Part shown: in pieces, positions 17,213 to 25,911 of the stretch | How positions within the stretch are numbered: the stretch's first letter is position 1 | Layout of the letters: every line of letters starts with the position of its first letter | Assembly: GCF_902712875.1 (NCBI RefSeq) | Contig: NZ_LR743509.1 | Coordinates: 1,426,001 to 1,490,000 of the forward strand | Direction of reading: 5' to 3' | Length of the DNA: 64,000 nt | Source: Hyphomicrobium sp. ghe19 | GTDB taxonomy: Bacteria > Pseudomonadota > Alphaproteobacteria > Rhizobiales > Hyphomicrobiaceae | Notes under the pieces: generated by a model | The model's input: the letters and a program-made list of their open reading frames with translations, nothing else | The model's database searches: none | What the model was told of the DNA's origin: nothing | Translations under genes and position numbers: made by a program

Positions 17213-19832
17213 GGAAGACCTGGTTCTCTTTGTCCGACGATATCGGGAGGTTGAAACGGAACTCGGTCCACTCTCCAAGACTACTCTTAACAGTCAGTGA
17301 ACCACCATGATTCGCTATTATCCGATGGCTGACTGCCAAGCCCAATCCCATGCCTTCACCCACGTCCTTCGTGGAGAAAAATGGATCAAAAATCTGGGTT
17401 TGAATTTTCGGGTCGATGCCGGTGCCGTTGTCTTTTACCGAGACAATCAGTTCGTCACCCTCAACGAATGACGTAATCGTAATTTCAGGTTTGCGCTCTT
17501 CTTCGACGGAACGGACCGCGGCGACCGCGTTGACGATGAGGTTGACGAGAACCTGAGCGATCGTCGACTGCGAGCCGACGACAAGCCCATCGGCCGCGAT
17601 ATTCCTCGTAATCGTTATTCCCTTCTGGATATGCGCCGTGAAACGAAGCGAGTGGTCGATTGCCGATTCGATGTGGAACGGCCGCGGGTGCTCGGGCCGA
17701 TGCGGCGCGGTGAAGCCTCTGAGATCGGTTACGACGCGGTGAATGCGCTCATAGCCCGCGTGGATGTCCTTCAGCGTATCCGCGGTGTCGGGATCGGCTT
17801 GAATGGTTGGGTCGCGGGCAGCCAATTGCAGCGCCGTTCCCATAAAGTTCAGCGGGTTGCCGATTTCGTGCAACAGGCCGGCGGCCATCGTCCCAAGGGC
17901 GCTGAGACGCGCGTTTTGAACCAGGGCTGCCTCAGTTTCCCGCAATTGCTGCAGGCTTTGTTTCAGTTCCGCGTTCGTCCTGTAAAGGTCGGTTTCGAGC
18001 TTTGAAGCCCTGATCAGATTGGCTATGCGCGAGCGGACTTCCAGGCCGCTGAACGGCTTTATCAGGAAGTCGTCGGCGCCATGCTTCAGCGCGGTAATCT
18101 TGGCTTCCTCGTCGGCTCGCGCCGTCAGGATGATAATTTTGATGCCGCGCGTCTCGGCTCTTTCCTTGAGAGAGCGGCAGACCTCCAGCCCCGTGACGCC
18201 CGGCAGCATGACGTCGAGCAAAATCAGATCGGGCTTCTGTTCCTTGGCTTTATCGAGCGCGGTGATGCCGTCGGGCGCCTCGATGATGCGATAGTTCTCG
18301 CGCAGCATCGAAGCCAGATAGCGGCGCATATCCGGCTCGTCGTCGACAACGAGGAGGAGCGGGAGATCGATGCGTTCATCCTTGGCTTGGGGGTCGCTCA
18401 TCTGCCCTATCGCGGAGGCCGCGTTATCGGTGATCATGATGGCGCGGGCCGATGCTTTGCGATCGAAGGTGCGCAATGGGTCGTCGGCAAGCCCGTCCGG
18501 CTTTTCTTCGGAATTGCTCATCTCTGATTGGGTAACCTGCAGGGCATGAGGAAAACGTAAAACGAATGTCGTGCCGTGGCCTGCATTGCTCGTTGCGGTG
18601 ACGGTGCCGCCATGACGCGTGATCAATTCGCGGACCAGGGCGAGGCCTAAACCCAGGCCCTGATGGCGGCGGGTCGCGGAGCCGTCGACCTGATAGAAGC
18701 GATCGAAAATATGAGGAAGCTGCTCAGCCGGGATACCGATGCCGGTGTCAGAGATCGTGACCGTCACCATCTCTTCTTCGCGATGGGCGGAAATATCGAT
18801 GCGACCTTCAGGCGGCGTAAACTTGATCGCGTTGGCGATGACGTTGCTGACGATCTTCTCGAGGGCGTCGGGATCGGCGTTGATCAGCAGGTCGCCGGTC
18901 GGTTCCTGTAGCTCGAGGTTCACGCCCTTCAGTGTGGCGAGATGCTTCATCGAAGCGGCCGTGTGCTTCAGGAAGTGCGCCATATCGACTGGCTTCTTCG
19001 ATAGCGTGGCGCGGCCTTCCTCGAGGCGGATCAGGCTCAGAATGTCATTCACAAGACGCAGGAGCCGAAGCGCATTGTTCTCGATGACATCCAGCAATTG
19101 CTCGGCCGATGGGCCCAAGCCCGCGACGTCGATTTTCAGCCGTTCGACCGGCGCCAGAATGAGTGTCAGCGGCGTTCTCAACTCGTGGCTGACGTTGGCG
19201 AAGAACTGCGATTTCAGACGGTCGAGCGCCGACAGCTCCTGGTGCTGAGATGCGAGCTTGAACTTCAAGCGGAATTCGTTGAAGCGGCGGCGGTAATTGA
19301 AATGAACGGCGGTGACCGAAATGATGCAGGTGAGCACAAGAAAATAAAGATTGTTCATCAAGGTCTTCGTCGTGTCCGCGTCGGAGGACACCTGCAAGCA
19401 CGCGATGATGTAAATTCCGAGCGTCGAGACGCACAAAAGTGCGGCTTCGAAGGGCTGCATCGGCGCCAGAACGCCGACCGCAAAGAGGATGAGGAAGAGG
19501 CCGTTGTAATAGGTCGAATTTGCTCCGTCGGTGATGCCGATCATCACCGCTATCGAGGCGACGGCGATCAGCAGGCCCGCCATCGTCAGATAGCGAACGT
19601 GAGCTGCCGTCCTGTCCCAGAAGTGCAGAGCATAAATGACCGCGATCAGGCCCGCCGCGACGAGCCGAATCGCAAGCAAGGTATTGAACTGCCCGGAATA
19701 GCTGATGCTATCGAGCGTGATCCCTGCCGGGATCAACACAATGCCGAGGATACAAGCGACTTTCGACTGCCTTAGCCGAAGCTCTTGCTCCTCAGCCTCG
19801 AAGGCGTGCCGTAAGTCGCTCTTGTCATCCAT
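17193..19832 (-). CDS. Double hybrid histidine kinase HK-REC-HK (PhcS-PhcR-like fusion)
   Basis: 879 residues. Five or six transmembrane helices occupy residues about 25-178. The first kinase follows: H216 in SHELRTP, an N box near 331-337, DTGIGIP at 362-368, and GLGLGLALV. A receiver domain spans 492-605 with D497/D498, phospho-acceptor D540 (LLLDVMLPG) and K592 (LIKPFSG). After a coiled coil a second kinase begins at H655 (LLHEIGNPLNF), with its own NLIVNAVAA, DNGTGIDP and GMGLGLAVS motifs. Ralstonia PhcS is a membrane kinase and PhcR a REC-kinase; this protein looks like the two joined. It starts 4 bp after the methyltransferase-like gene and is probably the sensor for the signal that enzyme makes. 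Confidence 0.9.
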   Translation of the reverse strand: MDDKSDLRHAFEAEEQELRLRQSKVACILGIVLIPAGITLDSISYSGQFNTLLAIRLVAAGLIAVIYALHFWDRTAAHVRYLTMAGLLIAVASIAVMIGITDGANSTYYNGLFLILFAVGVLAPMQPFEAALLCVSTLGIYIIACLQVSSDADTTKTLMNNLYFLVLTCIISVTAVHFNYRRRFNEFRLKFKLASQHQELSALDRLKSQFFANVSHELRTPLTLILAPVERLKIDVAGLGPSAEQLLDVIENNALRLLRLVNDILSLIRLEEGRATLSKKPVDMAHFLKHTAASMKHLATLKGVNLELQEPTGDLLINADPDALEKIVSNVIANAIKFTPPEGRIDISAHREEEMVTVTISDTGIGIPAEQLPHIFDRFYQVDGSATRRHQGLGLGLALVRELITRHGGTVTATSNAGHGTTFVLRFPHALQVTQSEMSNSEEKPDGLADDPLRTFDRKASARAIMITDNAASAIGQMSDPQAKDERIDLPLLLVVDDEPDMRRYLASMLRENYRIIEAPDGITALDKAKEQKPDLILLDVMLPGVTGLEVCRSLKERAETRGIKIIILTARADEEAKITALKHGADDFLIKPFSGLEVRSRIANLIRASKLETDLYRTNAELKQSLQQLRETEAALVQNARLSALGTMAAGLLHEIGNPLNFMGTALQLAARDPTIQADPDTADTLKDIHAGYERIHRVVTDLRGFTAPHRPEHPRPFHIESAIDHSLRFTAHIQKGITITRNIAADGLVVGSQSTIAQVLVNLIVNAVAAVRSVEEERKPEITITSFVEGDELIVSVKDNGTGIDPKIQTQIFDPFFSTKDVGEGMGLGLAVSHRIIANHGGSLTVKSSLGEWTEFRFNLPISSDKENQVFHGVVSH

Positions 19833-19836
19833 GCAG

Positions 19837-21234
19837 TCAAACGGGTGGTTTATCTATCTCCAGAAAGACGTTGATACCCGTCTCATCTGTATAAATCTTT
19901 AGTGGCCCAAGATCAGGCGCGAGCCGGACCATATCCGACTCGTCACGCATCACCAGATGCCACTCCATAATATGCTCCATCAAACCTTTCACAGGGTTTG
20001 ACGAGTGGACATTTGTAACGATCACGCGTCCGCCTGGCTCGCACCACTGGTGGAAGAGGCGTACCAGTTTGGTGCAAACACGATCGGACAGGTAATCGAA
20101 GAGGCCGGCGCAATAGATGATGTCGTAGGTCTTGGAATTCTCCGGCAGCTCAATGGCTTGACGCAGGAGATCCTGCACCGTCTTCAGGATGTACGTGACA
20201 TTGGGCGGTTCTTCGCTGCCGGCGGTCGCCACCTCGATCTGGCGTTTGGCGTAGGCGAGGGTTTCGGCATTAAAATCAAGAAGATCAAATGAGAAGCGAT
20301 GGGCTTCCTTGTTCTTCGCGAGGAAGAGCTGGAGTTCCTGGACCGGACCGCAGCCGACGTTCAGGATGCGGACCTTCTTGTCCGCTGCGGCCGCGTCTTC
20401 CGCCGCTTTGTCGAGCATTTTCCCGAGCATGTAGATGCGGTTACGGTGGGCCTCGGGCGGTCCTCCGTTCAGCAACCAGTCATTAATGATCTGGCCATAG
20501 GTCGTCTTTCCACGGCGCTCCTTGCGGAACATCATGTTCACCATCTCATAGTCGCCCGCATAGCCGAGAGGCTTGGAATAGACGCGATTGAAGAAGGGCG
20601 AGGCCATCATGAGCGGCAGTAGGTCGCGCTGGGCAAGTTGCTTGTGATTTTCAACTTCGTCGACGTCGAGCTGGCGGCAGGCTTCCTCGAGTTCGAGGAA
20701 GAGCTGCGTCAGACGCGGCATCACGGGCGCTTTGATTTCTTCAAATCTGGCTGTGTCGAGGACGGTGTGGTTGGCGCCCGGCTCACCTTCGACTGCCAGG
20801 TCGACCTGGTCCAGCCAAAAGCTCAAGTCGCTCAGAAACGATCGGAGGTCGGCGACTTTCAGCTGATAGTTCGGCTGGAGTTTATTGGCCCGGTCCCATT
20901 CATCGACGAAACGGCCGACTTCGGATCCAAGTCCGGCCGGGTCCGAGATGATCGCGTCAACGGCCGACCACTGATTTACCAGCGTCGCGGAAACGACCAC
21001 CAAAATGCTTGTTGTGACGATGCCGGTTACGACCGCGTCGCCTTGATAGACGAGGTTCTTGCCGCGCCTCACCTTGAGATCGCTCAGGACCTCACTCATC
21101 TGGACGGGCGAAAATGGATTGTAGATCTCGAAGACAATATTGCGTCTTGAGAGCTTACTCAGGGTACCGCGGAAAACAGTTCCCTGGCTGCTCCGGAATG
21201 AGACCGTGCGATCAATATCTCGTTCGATGCGCAA
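19837..21234 (-). CDS. PhcB-like SAM-dependent methyltransferase (3-hydroxy-fatty-acid methyl ester signal synthase candidate)
   Basis: 465 residues. The N-terminal 90 residues look like a PilZ-type beta domain (FRGTLSKLSRRNIVFEIYNP). Residues 110-275 are helical. The class I methyltransferase domain starts with the SAM loop at 288-298 (VRILNVGCGPV) and the acidic LLDFN at 318-322, then YCAGLFDYLSDRVC and CEPGGRVIVTNVHSSNP. This architecture and these motifs match, from memory, proteins annotated as extracellular-factor biosynthesis protein PhcB, which methylates 3-hydroxypalmitate or 3-hydroxymyristate in Ralstonia. The gene is 4 bp upstream of the double kinase and 138 bp downstream of a response regulator. 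Substrate is inferred, not proved. Confidence 0.78.
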   Translation of the reverse strand: MRIERDIDRTVSFRSSQGTVFRGTLSKLSRRNIVFEIYNPFSPVQMSEVLSDLKVRRGKNLVYQGDAVVTGIVTTSILVVVSATLVNQWSAVDAIISDPAGLGSEVGRFVDEWDRANKLQPNYQLKVADLRSFLSDLSFWLDQVDLAVEGEPGANHTVLDTARFEEIKAPVMPRLTQLFLELEEACRQLDVDEVENHKQLAQRDLLPLMMASPFFNRVYSKPLGYAGDYEMVNMMFRKERRGKTTYGQIINDWLLNGGPPEAHRNRIYMLGKMLDKAAEDAAAADKKVRILNVGCGPVQELQLFLAKNKEAHRFSFDLLDFNAETLAYAKRQIEVATAGSEEPPNVTYILKTVQDLLRQAIELPENSKTYDIIYCAGLFDYLSDRVCTKLVRLFHQWCEPGGRVIVTNVHSSNPVKGLMEHIMEWHLVMRDESDMVRLAPDLGPLKIYTDETGINVFLEIDKPPV

Positions 21235-21372
21235 GGGGACAGCTCCATGACTGAACTACGCCGACTGTGGATAATAAAAGGTTATCACAGTGGTTCAGTT
21301 TGGCGCTGCGGTATTTAGAAAGCGTTTAGATGATTTTGAATTATCAGAGCCTTGGAGATACATCCTGGCGAT

Positions 21373-22494
21373 TTATGCCTTCGGAAGGCACACGGTGAGG
21401 GTGGTTGTGCTCAAACTATTGTCAGTTGTGGACAGGAGTTCGCCTCCAAATGCCCATAGGGCACACCGGACCGTTCGCCACTGATTATTTTCCAATGGCG
21501 CTGGTTCGCAGTCCAAGGTCGAAACGATTCGAACCTCGTTATGTTCGGCACCGGAAACTAATTCCACTCCCGGGAAAGTGTTGGACTTCATTGAGCCGCG
21601 TAGCAAATTGGCCAGCACGAACTTCATGATTTCACGCGGGACGCGATAGGTGAAGTCTTGACCGGTGGCGAGGTTGGCGAGGGTTGTCCCAGAGGGGCAG
21701 ATCACAGCCTGCTCGACGACTTCGGAAAGGGTATCGCCCATCGACGATGACTGCGCGGCGGCCGGGTCCGAGAGGCTGCGAGCAAGGTTGCCGATGGACT
21801 TTGCCAACGACTTGCAGTGCTCGACGTCCCGGCGGATTTGCATGGCGGATGCATTCATCTTTCCAAGCCTCAACCGGGATCCCCAGGATCCGAGATACGA
21901 AGTAACCGATGGCGCGGCTTCCAAAGAGTTCGGCCGGCTCAACTGAGCTATTTGGAGTGCTTCGGTATCGAGCGATTTCAGCGGCGCTTCGAGGCCGGCC
22001 GCAAGAATGGCGAGGAGCGCGATGTTAGCGCTCTCCGCATCTCCCCCCGTGGCCGGGCCGAGCACGGGTTCCGATATGGCGGCGGCCGAGCGCTCGACGT
22101 GGAGGGCATCCTGCATCGCCGTGCATAATTCGTCGAGATTCCAGGGCTTCGGCACGAAGCGATAGATCGCAGCGTCATTGATCGCGTGCTGCAGGTTATC
22201 GATGTTGGCGTAGGCGCTCGTCAGCACGCGGACGGTGGACGGCCATGATTTGCGGACTTCGCTCAGGAATGAGACGCCGCTCTCGCGCGGCATACGCTCG
22301 TCGCTCACGACAACCGAAATGTCGTTGCCGGCCTGCTCCAGGATATGCATTGCCGCTTCGGGGCTGCTCGCCGTTACGACGTTGGCATACTTTCCAACCG
22401 AGCTTTTGAAGTATTTCAGCGAGAGCGGCTCGTCGTCGACGAACAGAATGGTTTCGTTTGCTTTATGAGCCAAAGTTTCAGCCTTTAACGTCAT
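21373..22494 (-). CDS. Response regulator with degenerate GHKL-like output, paralogue of the 15.9-kb regulator
   Basis: 373 residues from the ATG at 22492-22494; ATG 22563 and TTG 22581 in frame are alternatives, and none has a good ribosome site. REC domain at residues 14-130: D20/D21, acceptor D65 in VVSDERMPR, K116 in VPKPWNL. The rest (about 140-373) is poorly conserved and ends in a beta-rich portion (IVSTLDCEPAPL, FGGELLSTTDN) like a kinase ATPase fold that lost its nucleotide boxes. No DNA-binding helix-turn-helix is seen. It shares the REC region and layout with the regulator at 15962-17212. First gene of the Phc-like locus, separated by 138 bp from the methyltransferase gene. Confidence 0.75.
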   Translation of the reverse strand: MTLKAETLAHKANETILFVDDEPLSLKYFKSSVGKYANVVTASSPEAAMHILEQAGNDISVVVSDERMPRESGVSFLSEVRKSWPSTVRVLTSAYANIDNLQHAINDAAIYRFVPKPWNLDELCTAMQDALHVERSAAAISEPVLGPATGGDAESANIALLAILAAGLEAPLKSLDTEALQIAQLSRPNSLEAAPSVTSYLGSWGSRLRLGKMNASAMQIRRDVEHCKSLAKSIGNLARSLSDPAAAQSSSMGDTLSEVVEQAVICPSGTTLANLATGQDFTYRVPREIMKFVLANLLRGSMKSNTFPGVELVSGAEHNEVRIVSTLDCEPAPLENNQWRTVRCALWAFGGELLSTTDNSLSTTTLTVCLPKA

Positions 22495-22820
22495 CAAGAA
22501 AAAATCCGTCACCTGCCTCGAGCCACGCGCTAGAGAGCGCATGCGAGTCCGCTTGTCTGCCATATGACTTTTGCTCAGCAATATTTGGAATCAATCGAGC
22601 ATTGGTGGAAAATTGAAGATTTGTTTGAACGCAGGATTAAAAAGTCCTAACCGAGCTTAATATAAAGAGACAAAATCGCGATTTTGCGGGGTGTGACGTT
22701 GGCGGATCGTCCGCATGCGGTTAATGCCGCTCGCCTCTGCGCGGCCGGGGGGAGAAACCCGGCCGCCGTTCGTTGAGGATGGTCGAAGCTCGATCCGAAG
22801 GGGCCGAGAGCCGACTCAGA
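22495..22820. other. Upstream region of the Phc-like locus
   Basis: About 325 bp between the puuA-like gene end and the first regulator. It includes the possible N-terminal extension of the regulator (up to 22581), an AT-rich patch (around 22640-22680) that is the likely promoter area, and a GC-rich hairpin near the puuA-like stop. No operator was recognised. Confidence 0.4.
22741..22766 (-). terminator. GC-rich hairpin after the puuA-like gene
   Basis: GCGGCCGGG (22741-22749) and CCCGGCCGC (22758-22766) form a perfect 9-bp stem, 55 bp past the stop of the glutamine-synthetase-like gene. No T tract follows, so it may be a Rho-assisted or weak terminator. Confidence 0.45.
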
Positions 22821-24257
22821 TCAAACGCTCAGGAGAAGATGCTCGCGCTCCCAAGGGCTGATGACGCGCATGAATTCCTCGAACTCGCTGCGCTTCAATG
22901 CGAGGTACACGTGGCAAAAGCGTTTGCCGAGGATGTCGTGGAGCGCGGTGTTCTCTTCGAAGTCGGTCAGCGCTTCAAGCAGGCCGCGCGGCAGCTGGTG
23001 GTCGTTTCGATAGGCGTTGCCGACGACAGCTTGGCGCGGCTCGAGTTCGTTCTTCATTCCGAGATAGCCGCAAGCGAGGCTGGCTGCGAGCGCGACATAG
23101 GGATTTGAATCGGCGCCGGCGAGGCGATTTTCCACGCGCCGCGCTGCAGTCGGTGAGATCGGCACCCGCAATCCGGCGGAGCGGTTGTCATATCCCCATT
23201 CGACGTTGATCGGCGCGGCGCCATTCGGCACGAGCCGGCGATAGGAATTGACGTAGGGTGCGATGAGGCACATCGCGGCCGGGAGGTACGCCTGCTGACC
23301 GGCGAGGAAATTGAAGAACAGCTTGCTCGGTTCGCCATTCGGCTGCGTGAAGATGTTCTTGCCCGTCTTCGCATCAACGACGCTTTGATGGACGTGCATG
23401 GCGCTGCCCGGCTGATTGGCGAGGGGCTTGGCCATGAACGTCGCGTAGCAATTCTGCGCAAATGCCGCTTCGCGAATGGTCCGCTTGAAGAGGAAGACCT
23501 GATCGGCGAGATCGACCGGATCACCGTGCAGGAGGTTGATCTCGAGCTGGGCTGCGCCGCCTTCCTGAATGATCGTATCGATCTTGAGATACTGCCGCTC
23601 GGCGAACTCGTAGATGTCGTCGACGATCTTATCGTATTCGTCGACGGCGCCGAGGCTATAGGCTTGGCGACCGGCGCCCGGGCGGCCCGAGCGGCCCATC
23701 GGCGGTTCGAGCGGATAGTCGGGATCGGGGTTGGTCTTCGTCAGATAGAATTCGAGTTCGGGCGCGACGACCGGCACCCAGCCTTCTTTCGCGTAGAGAT
23801 CGACGATGCGTTTCAGAACGTTGCGAGGCGCGATCTCGACAGGGTCGCCGCTCTGCCATTGGGCGTCATGAATGACCTGGGCCGTTGGACTTGAGGCCCA
23901 TGGCGCTGGCCGGATGGTCGAAAGATCCGGCACCATCATCAGATCGCTTTCGGCATAGAGTTCCTGACCGTCCTCTTCGAAGCCGACGTAGTCGCCTGTA
24001 ATCGTCTGATGGAAGATCGAAATCGGGAGGTGGACCGCATCGAGTTTCACGAACTTCTCGGCGGGCATCGTCTTGCCGCGTGCAACGCCTGCAATGTCGG
24101 GAACGGCGCAGTCAATTTCTTCGATGCGGTGCTGGCGAAGCCAATCGCGAAGCGCTTCGGGTGTGGAGCCTGCGCCGAAGTCGCTATCTTCGTTCAGCAT
24201 GCGTGCGGGTGGGGCAGTCATAAGGGCACCTGAGAATTTTGGTTTCTTCGTTTCCAT
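22821..24257 (-). CDS. puuA: Glutamine synthetase family protein, gamma-glutamylputrescine synthetase-like
   Basis: 478 residues in the GlnA superfamily. The grasp domain is at residues about 30-120 (VPDIAGVARGKTMP) and the catalytic domain starts at 140, with the metal ligand segment APELEFYL, the QEGGAAQLEINLLHGDP region, FMAKPLANQPGSAMHVH (ATP-binding loop) and NRSAGLRVP (arginine for glutamate). PuuA ligates glutamate to putrescine, the first step of the Puu pathway. The divergent potFGHI-puuB operon next door supports a polyamine substrate. True GlnA seems less likely because the tail lacks the adenylylation loop tyrosine motif. Alternative start ATG lies about 12 codons in. Confidence 0.85.
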   Translation of the reverse strand: METKKPKFSGALMTAPPARMLNEDSDFGAGSTPEALRDWLRQHRIEEIDCAVPDIAGVARGKTMPAEKFVKLDAVHLPISIFHQTITGDYVGFEEDGQELYAESDLMMVPDLSTIRPAPWASSPTAQVIHDAQWQSGDPVEIAPRNVLKRIVDLYAKEGWVPVVAPELEFYLTKTNPDPDYPLEPPMGRSGRPGAGRQAYSLGAVDEYDKIVDDIYEFAERQYLKIDTIIQEGGAAQLEINLLHGDPVDLADQVFLFKRTIREAAFAQNCYATFMAKPLANQPGSAMHVHQSVVDAKTGKNIFTQPNGEPSKLFFNFLAGQQAYLPAAMCLIAPYVNSYRRLVPNGAAPINVEWGYDNRSAGLRVPISPTAARRVENRLAGADSNPYVALAASLACGYLGMKNELEPRQAVVGNAYRNDHQLPRGLLEALTDFEENTALHDILGKRFCHVYLALKRSEFEEFMRVISPWEREHLLLSV

Positions 24258-24704
24258 GTGGCGCGTCTCGATTGGTAGCGTCTAGTGGAATGCTTCACGG
24301 CTCCGAAGGCCGTACGAGCCAAGCCGCCGGCCAAGCGCTGCGCATTGCTTCAGGCATCATCACACATGTCGGTGTTTGGAGTTCAGAACGCCAGCTGAGT
24401 TAAACTGGTCGGTGGTAGAACCTCAATAGGGCGGCGCAGCATAGTCCGAGTTGCCCATTTAGATAAACCATAACTCTGTTCGATCGGGCGGCACGTGCTC
24501 AAAGAACGCGCAGTTTAGTTTGCTGGTTTTTACTGGTTATGCTGGTGCCGATTGCTTCAATCTTTCTACATTGGTCCGTTGTGCTCCTCAAATAAATTGA
24601 GCACAATGTTCGATGTTTAGCAAAACGCCGATGAGAGCGGCGATTTGGGGCTGAACCGCTCTTTTCGAGCGTTCCTGGTTACGACGGGTTCTGGAGGAAT
24701 TCCA
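24258..24704. other. Divergent promoter region puuA / potF
   Basis: About 445 bp without a gene between the leftward puuA-like gene and rightward potF. It is AT-richer than its surroundings at 24440-24620 and carries an inverted repeat described separately. No sigma-54 element with correct spacing was found. Confidence 0.5.
24579..24606. promoter_or_regulatory. Inverted repeat, candidate operator before potF
   Basis: TTGTGCTC (24579-24586) and GAGCACAA (24599-24606) are perfect inverted arms with a 12-base AT-rich spacer, about 100 bp before the potF start. The symmetry and place fit a dimeric repressor site for the divergent polyamine genes. It could also be an RNA hairpin; there is no T run after it. 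Confidence 0.45.
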
Positions 24705-25814
24705 ATGTTGACTGTAGGAAAAGTGGTGCGTTGCGCCGCAGGCATTGTTGCGGCTGCGGTTACGCTGGCCGGTGCGGGGGCTTATGCAGCCGACCGGGTC
24801 GTCAAGGTCTACAACTGGTCGGATTATATCGACCCGGAGATCCTGACGGACTTCACGAAAGAGACAGGCATCAAGGTCGTCTACGACGTTTTCGATAGCA
24901 ACGAAGTTCTGGAAACGAAGCTCTTGGCGGGCGGCAGCGGGTATGACGTCGTCGTGCCGACGGGATCGTTCCTTTCGCGTCAGATCAAAGCGGGGGTCTT
25001 CCAGAAGCTCGACAAGTCCAAGATCCCGAACTTCGCAAATGCGTGGCCCGAAGTGTACAACCGGGTTGCCCAGTATGATCCGGACAATCAGTACGCAATG
25101 AACTGGATGTGGGGCACGACCGGCGTCGGCTACAACGAAGCCAAGATCAAGGAACGCATGCCGGACGCGCCGGTCGATTCTCTCGACATCATCTTCAAAC
25201 CTGAGATCGCCGCCAAGTTCAAGGATTGCGGAATTTACGTGCTCGATTCACCGGAAGACGTTCTTCCAGTGGTGCTCAACTACCTGGGCATCGATCCCAA
25301 CACCACTAAGGAAGAGGACTTCAAGAAGGCCGAGGAAGTGATGATGAAGATCCGGCCGTTCATCAAGAAATTCCATTCTTCGGAATACATCAACGCGCTC
25401 GCCAACGGCGACATCTGTATGGCGCTCGGCTGGTCTGGCGATATCCTTCAGGCAGGTACACGTGCGGCCGATGCCAAGAACGGCCAGGTGGTGAAGTACC
25501 ATATTCCGAAGGAAGGTACGCAGATGTGGTTCGACATGATGGCCATCCCAGCGGATGCCAAGGATGTCGAGGAGGCTCACATTTTCCTTAACTATCTCAA
25601 CCGGCCGGAAGTGATGGCGAAGGCGTCGAACTTCATTCAATACGCCAACGGAAACCTTGCCTCGCAGAAGGATATCGACGAGAGTGTTCTGAAGAACCCG
25701 GCTGTCTATCCTGACCCCGAGACATTCAAGAAGCTCTACGTGAAGACCGCTTGGGACAACAAAACGCAACGGCTCGTAACCCGAATGTGGACCCGGATCA
25801 CGACAGGGCAATAA
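24705..25814 (+). CDS. potF: Polyamine ABC transporter periplasmic binding protein (PotF-like)
   Basis: 369 residues from the ATG at 24705, which follows a TGGAGGA ribosome site; an extension to 24645 is not needed. Signal peptide with cleavage near GAYA-AD (residue 27). The mature N-terminus VVKVYNWSDYIDPEIL is the hallmark of PotF/PotD putrescine/spermidine binding proteins, followed by KLLAGGSGYDVVVPT and MNWMWGTTGVGYN. It would deliver putrescine-like polyamines to PotGHI encoded just downstream. An internal terminator follows the gene, which should give it more transcript than the membrane components. Confidence 0.93.
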   Translation: MLTVGKVVRCAAGIVAAAVTLAGAGAYAADRVVKVYNWSDYIDPEILTDFTKETGIKVVYDVFDSNEVLETKLLAGGSGYDVVVPTGSFLSRQIKAGVFQKLDKSKIPNFANAWPEVYNRVAQYDPDNQYAMNWMWGTTGVGYNEAKIKERMPDAPVDSLDIIFKPEIAAKFKDCGIYVLDSPEDVLPVVLNYLGIDPNTTKEEDFKKAEEVMMKIRPFIKKFHSSEYINALANGDICMALGWSGDILQAGTRAADAKNGQVVKYHIPKEGTQMWFDMMAIPADAKDVEEAHIFLNYLNRPEVMAKASNFIQYANGNLASQKDIDESVLKNPAVYPDPETFKKLYVKTAWDNKTQRLVTRMWTRITTGQ

Positions 25815-25816
25815 TC

Positions 25817-25853
25817 AAAAACCGCGCCAGCAAAAACCTGGCGCGGTTTTTTC
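25817..25853 (+). terminator. Intra-operon terminator between potF and potG
   Basis: AAAACCGCGCCAG (25817-25829 area) pairs with CTGGCGCGGTTTT (25838-25850), with a T run and TTCTTTTT after it. It is strong by stem and T tract, and sits 3 bp after the potF stop. Partial read-through to potG is likely. Confidence 0.88.
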
Positions 25854-25911
25854 TTTTTACACTCGGCATCGGCCTCGGACTGCAAACGCGAACGCTCCAG
25901 GGAAGTTGATC

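Noticed and set aside
24543..24558. Sigma-54-like GG...GC element before potF
   Set aside because: The spacing between the GG and GC elements is two bases short of the consensus.
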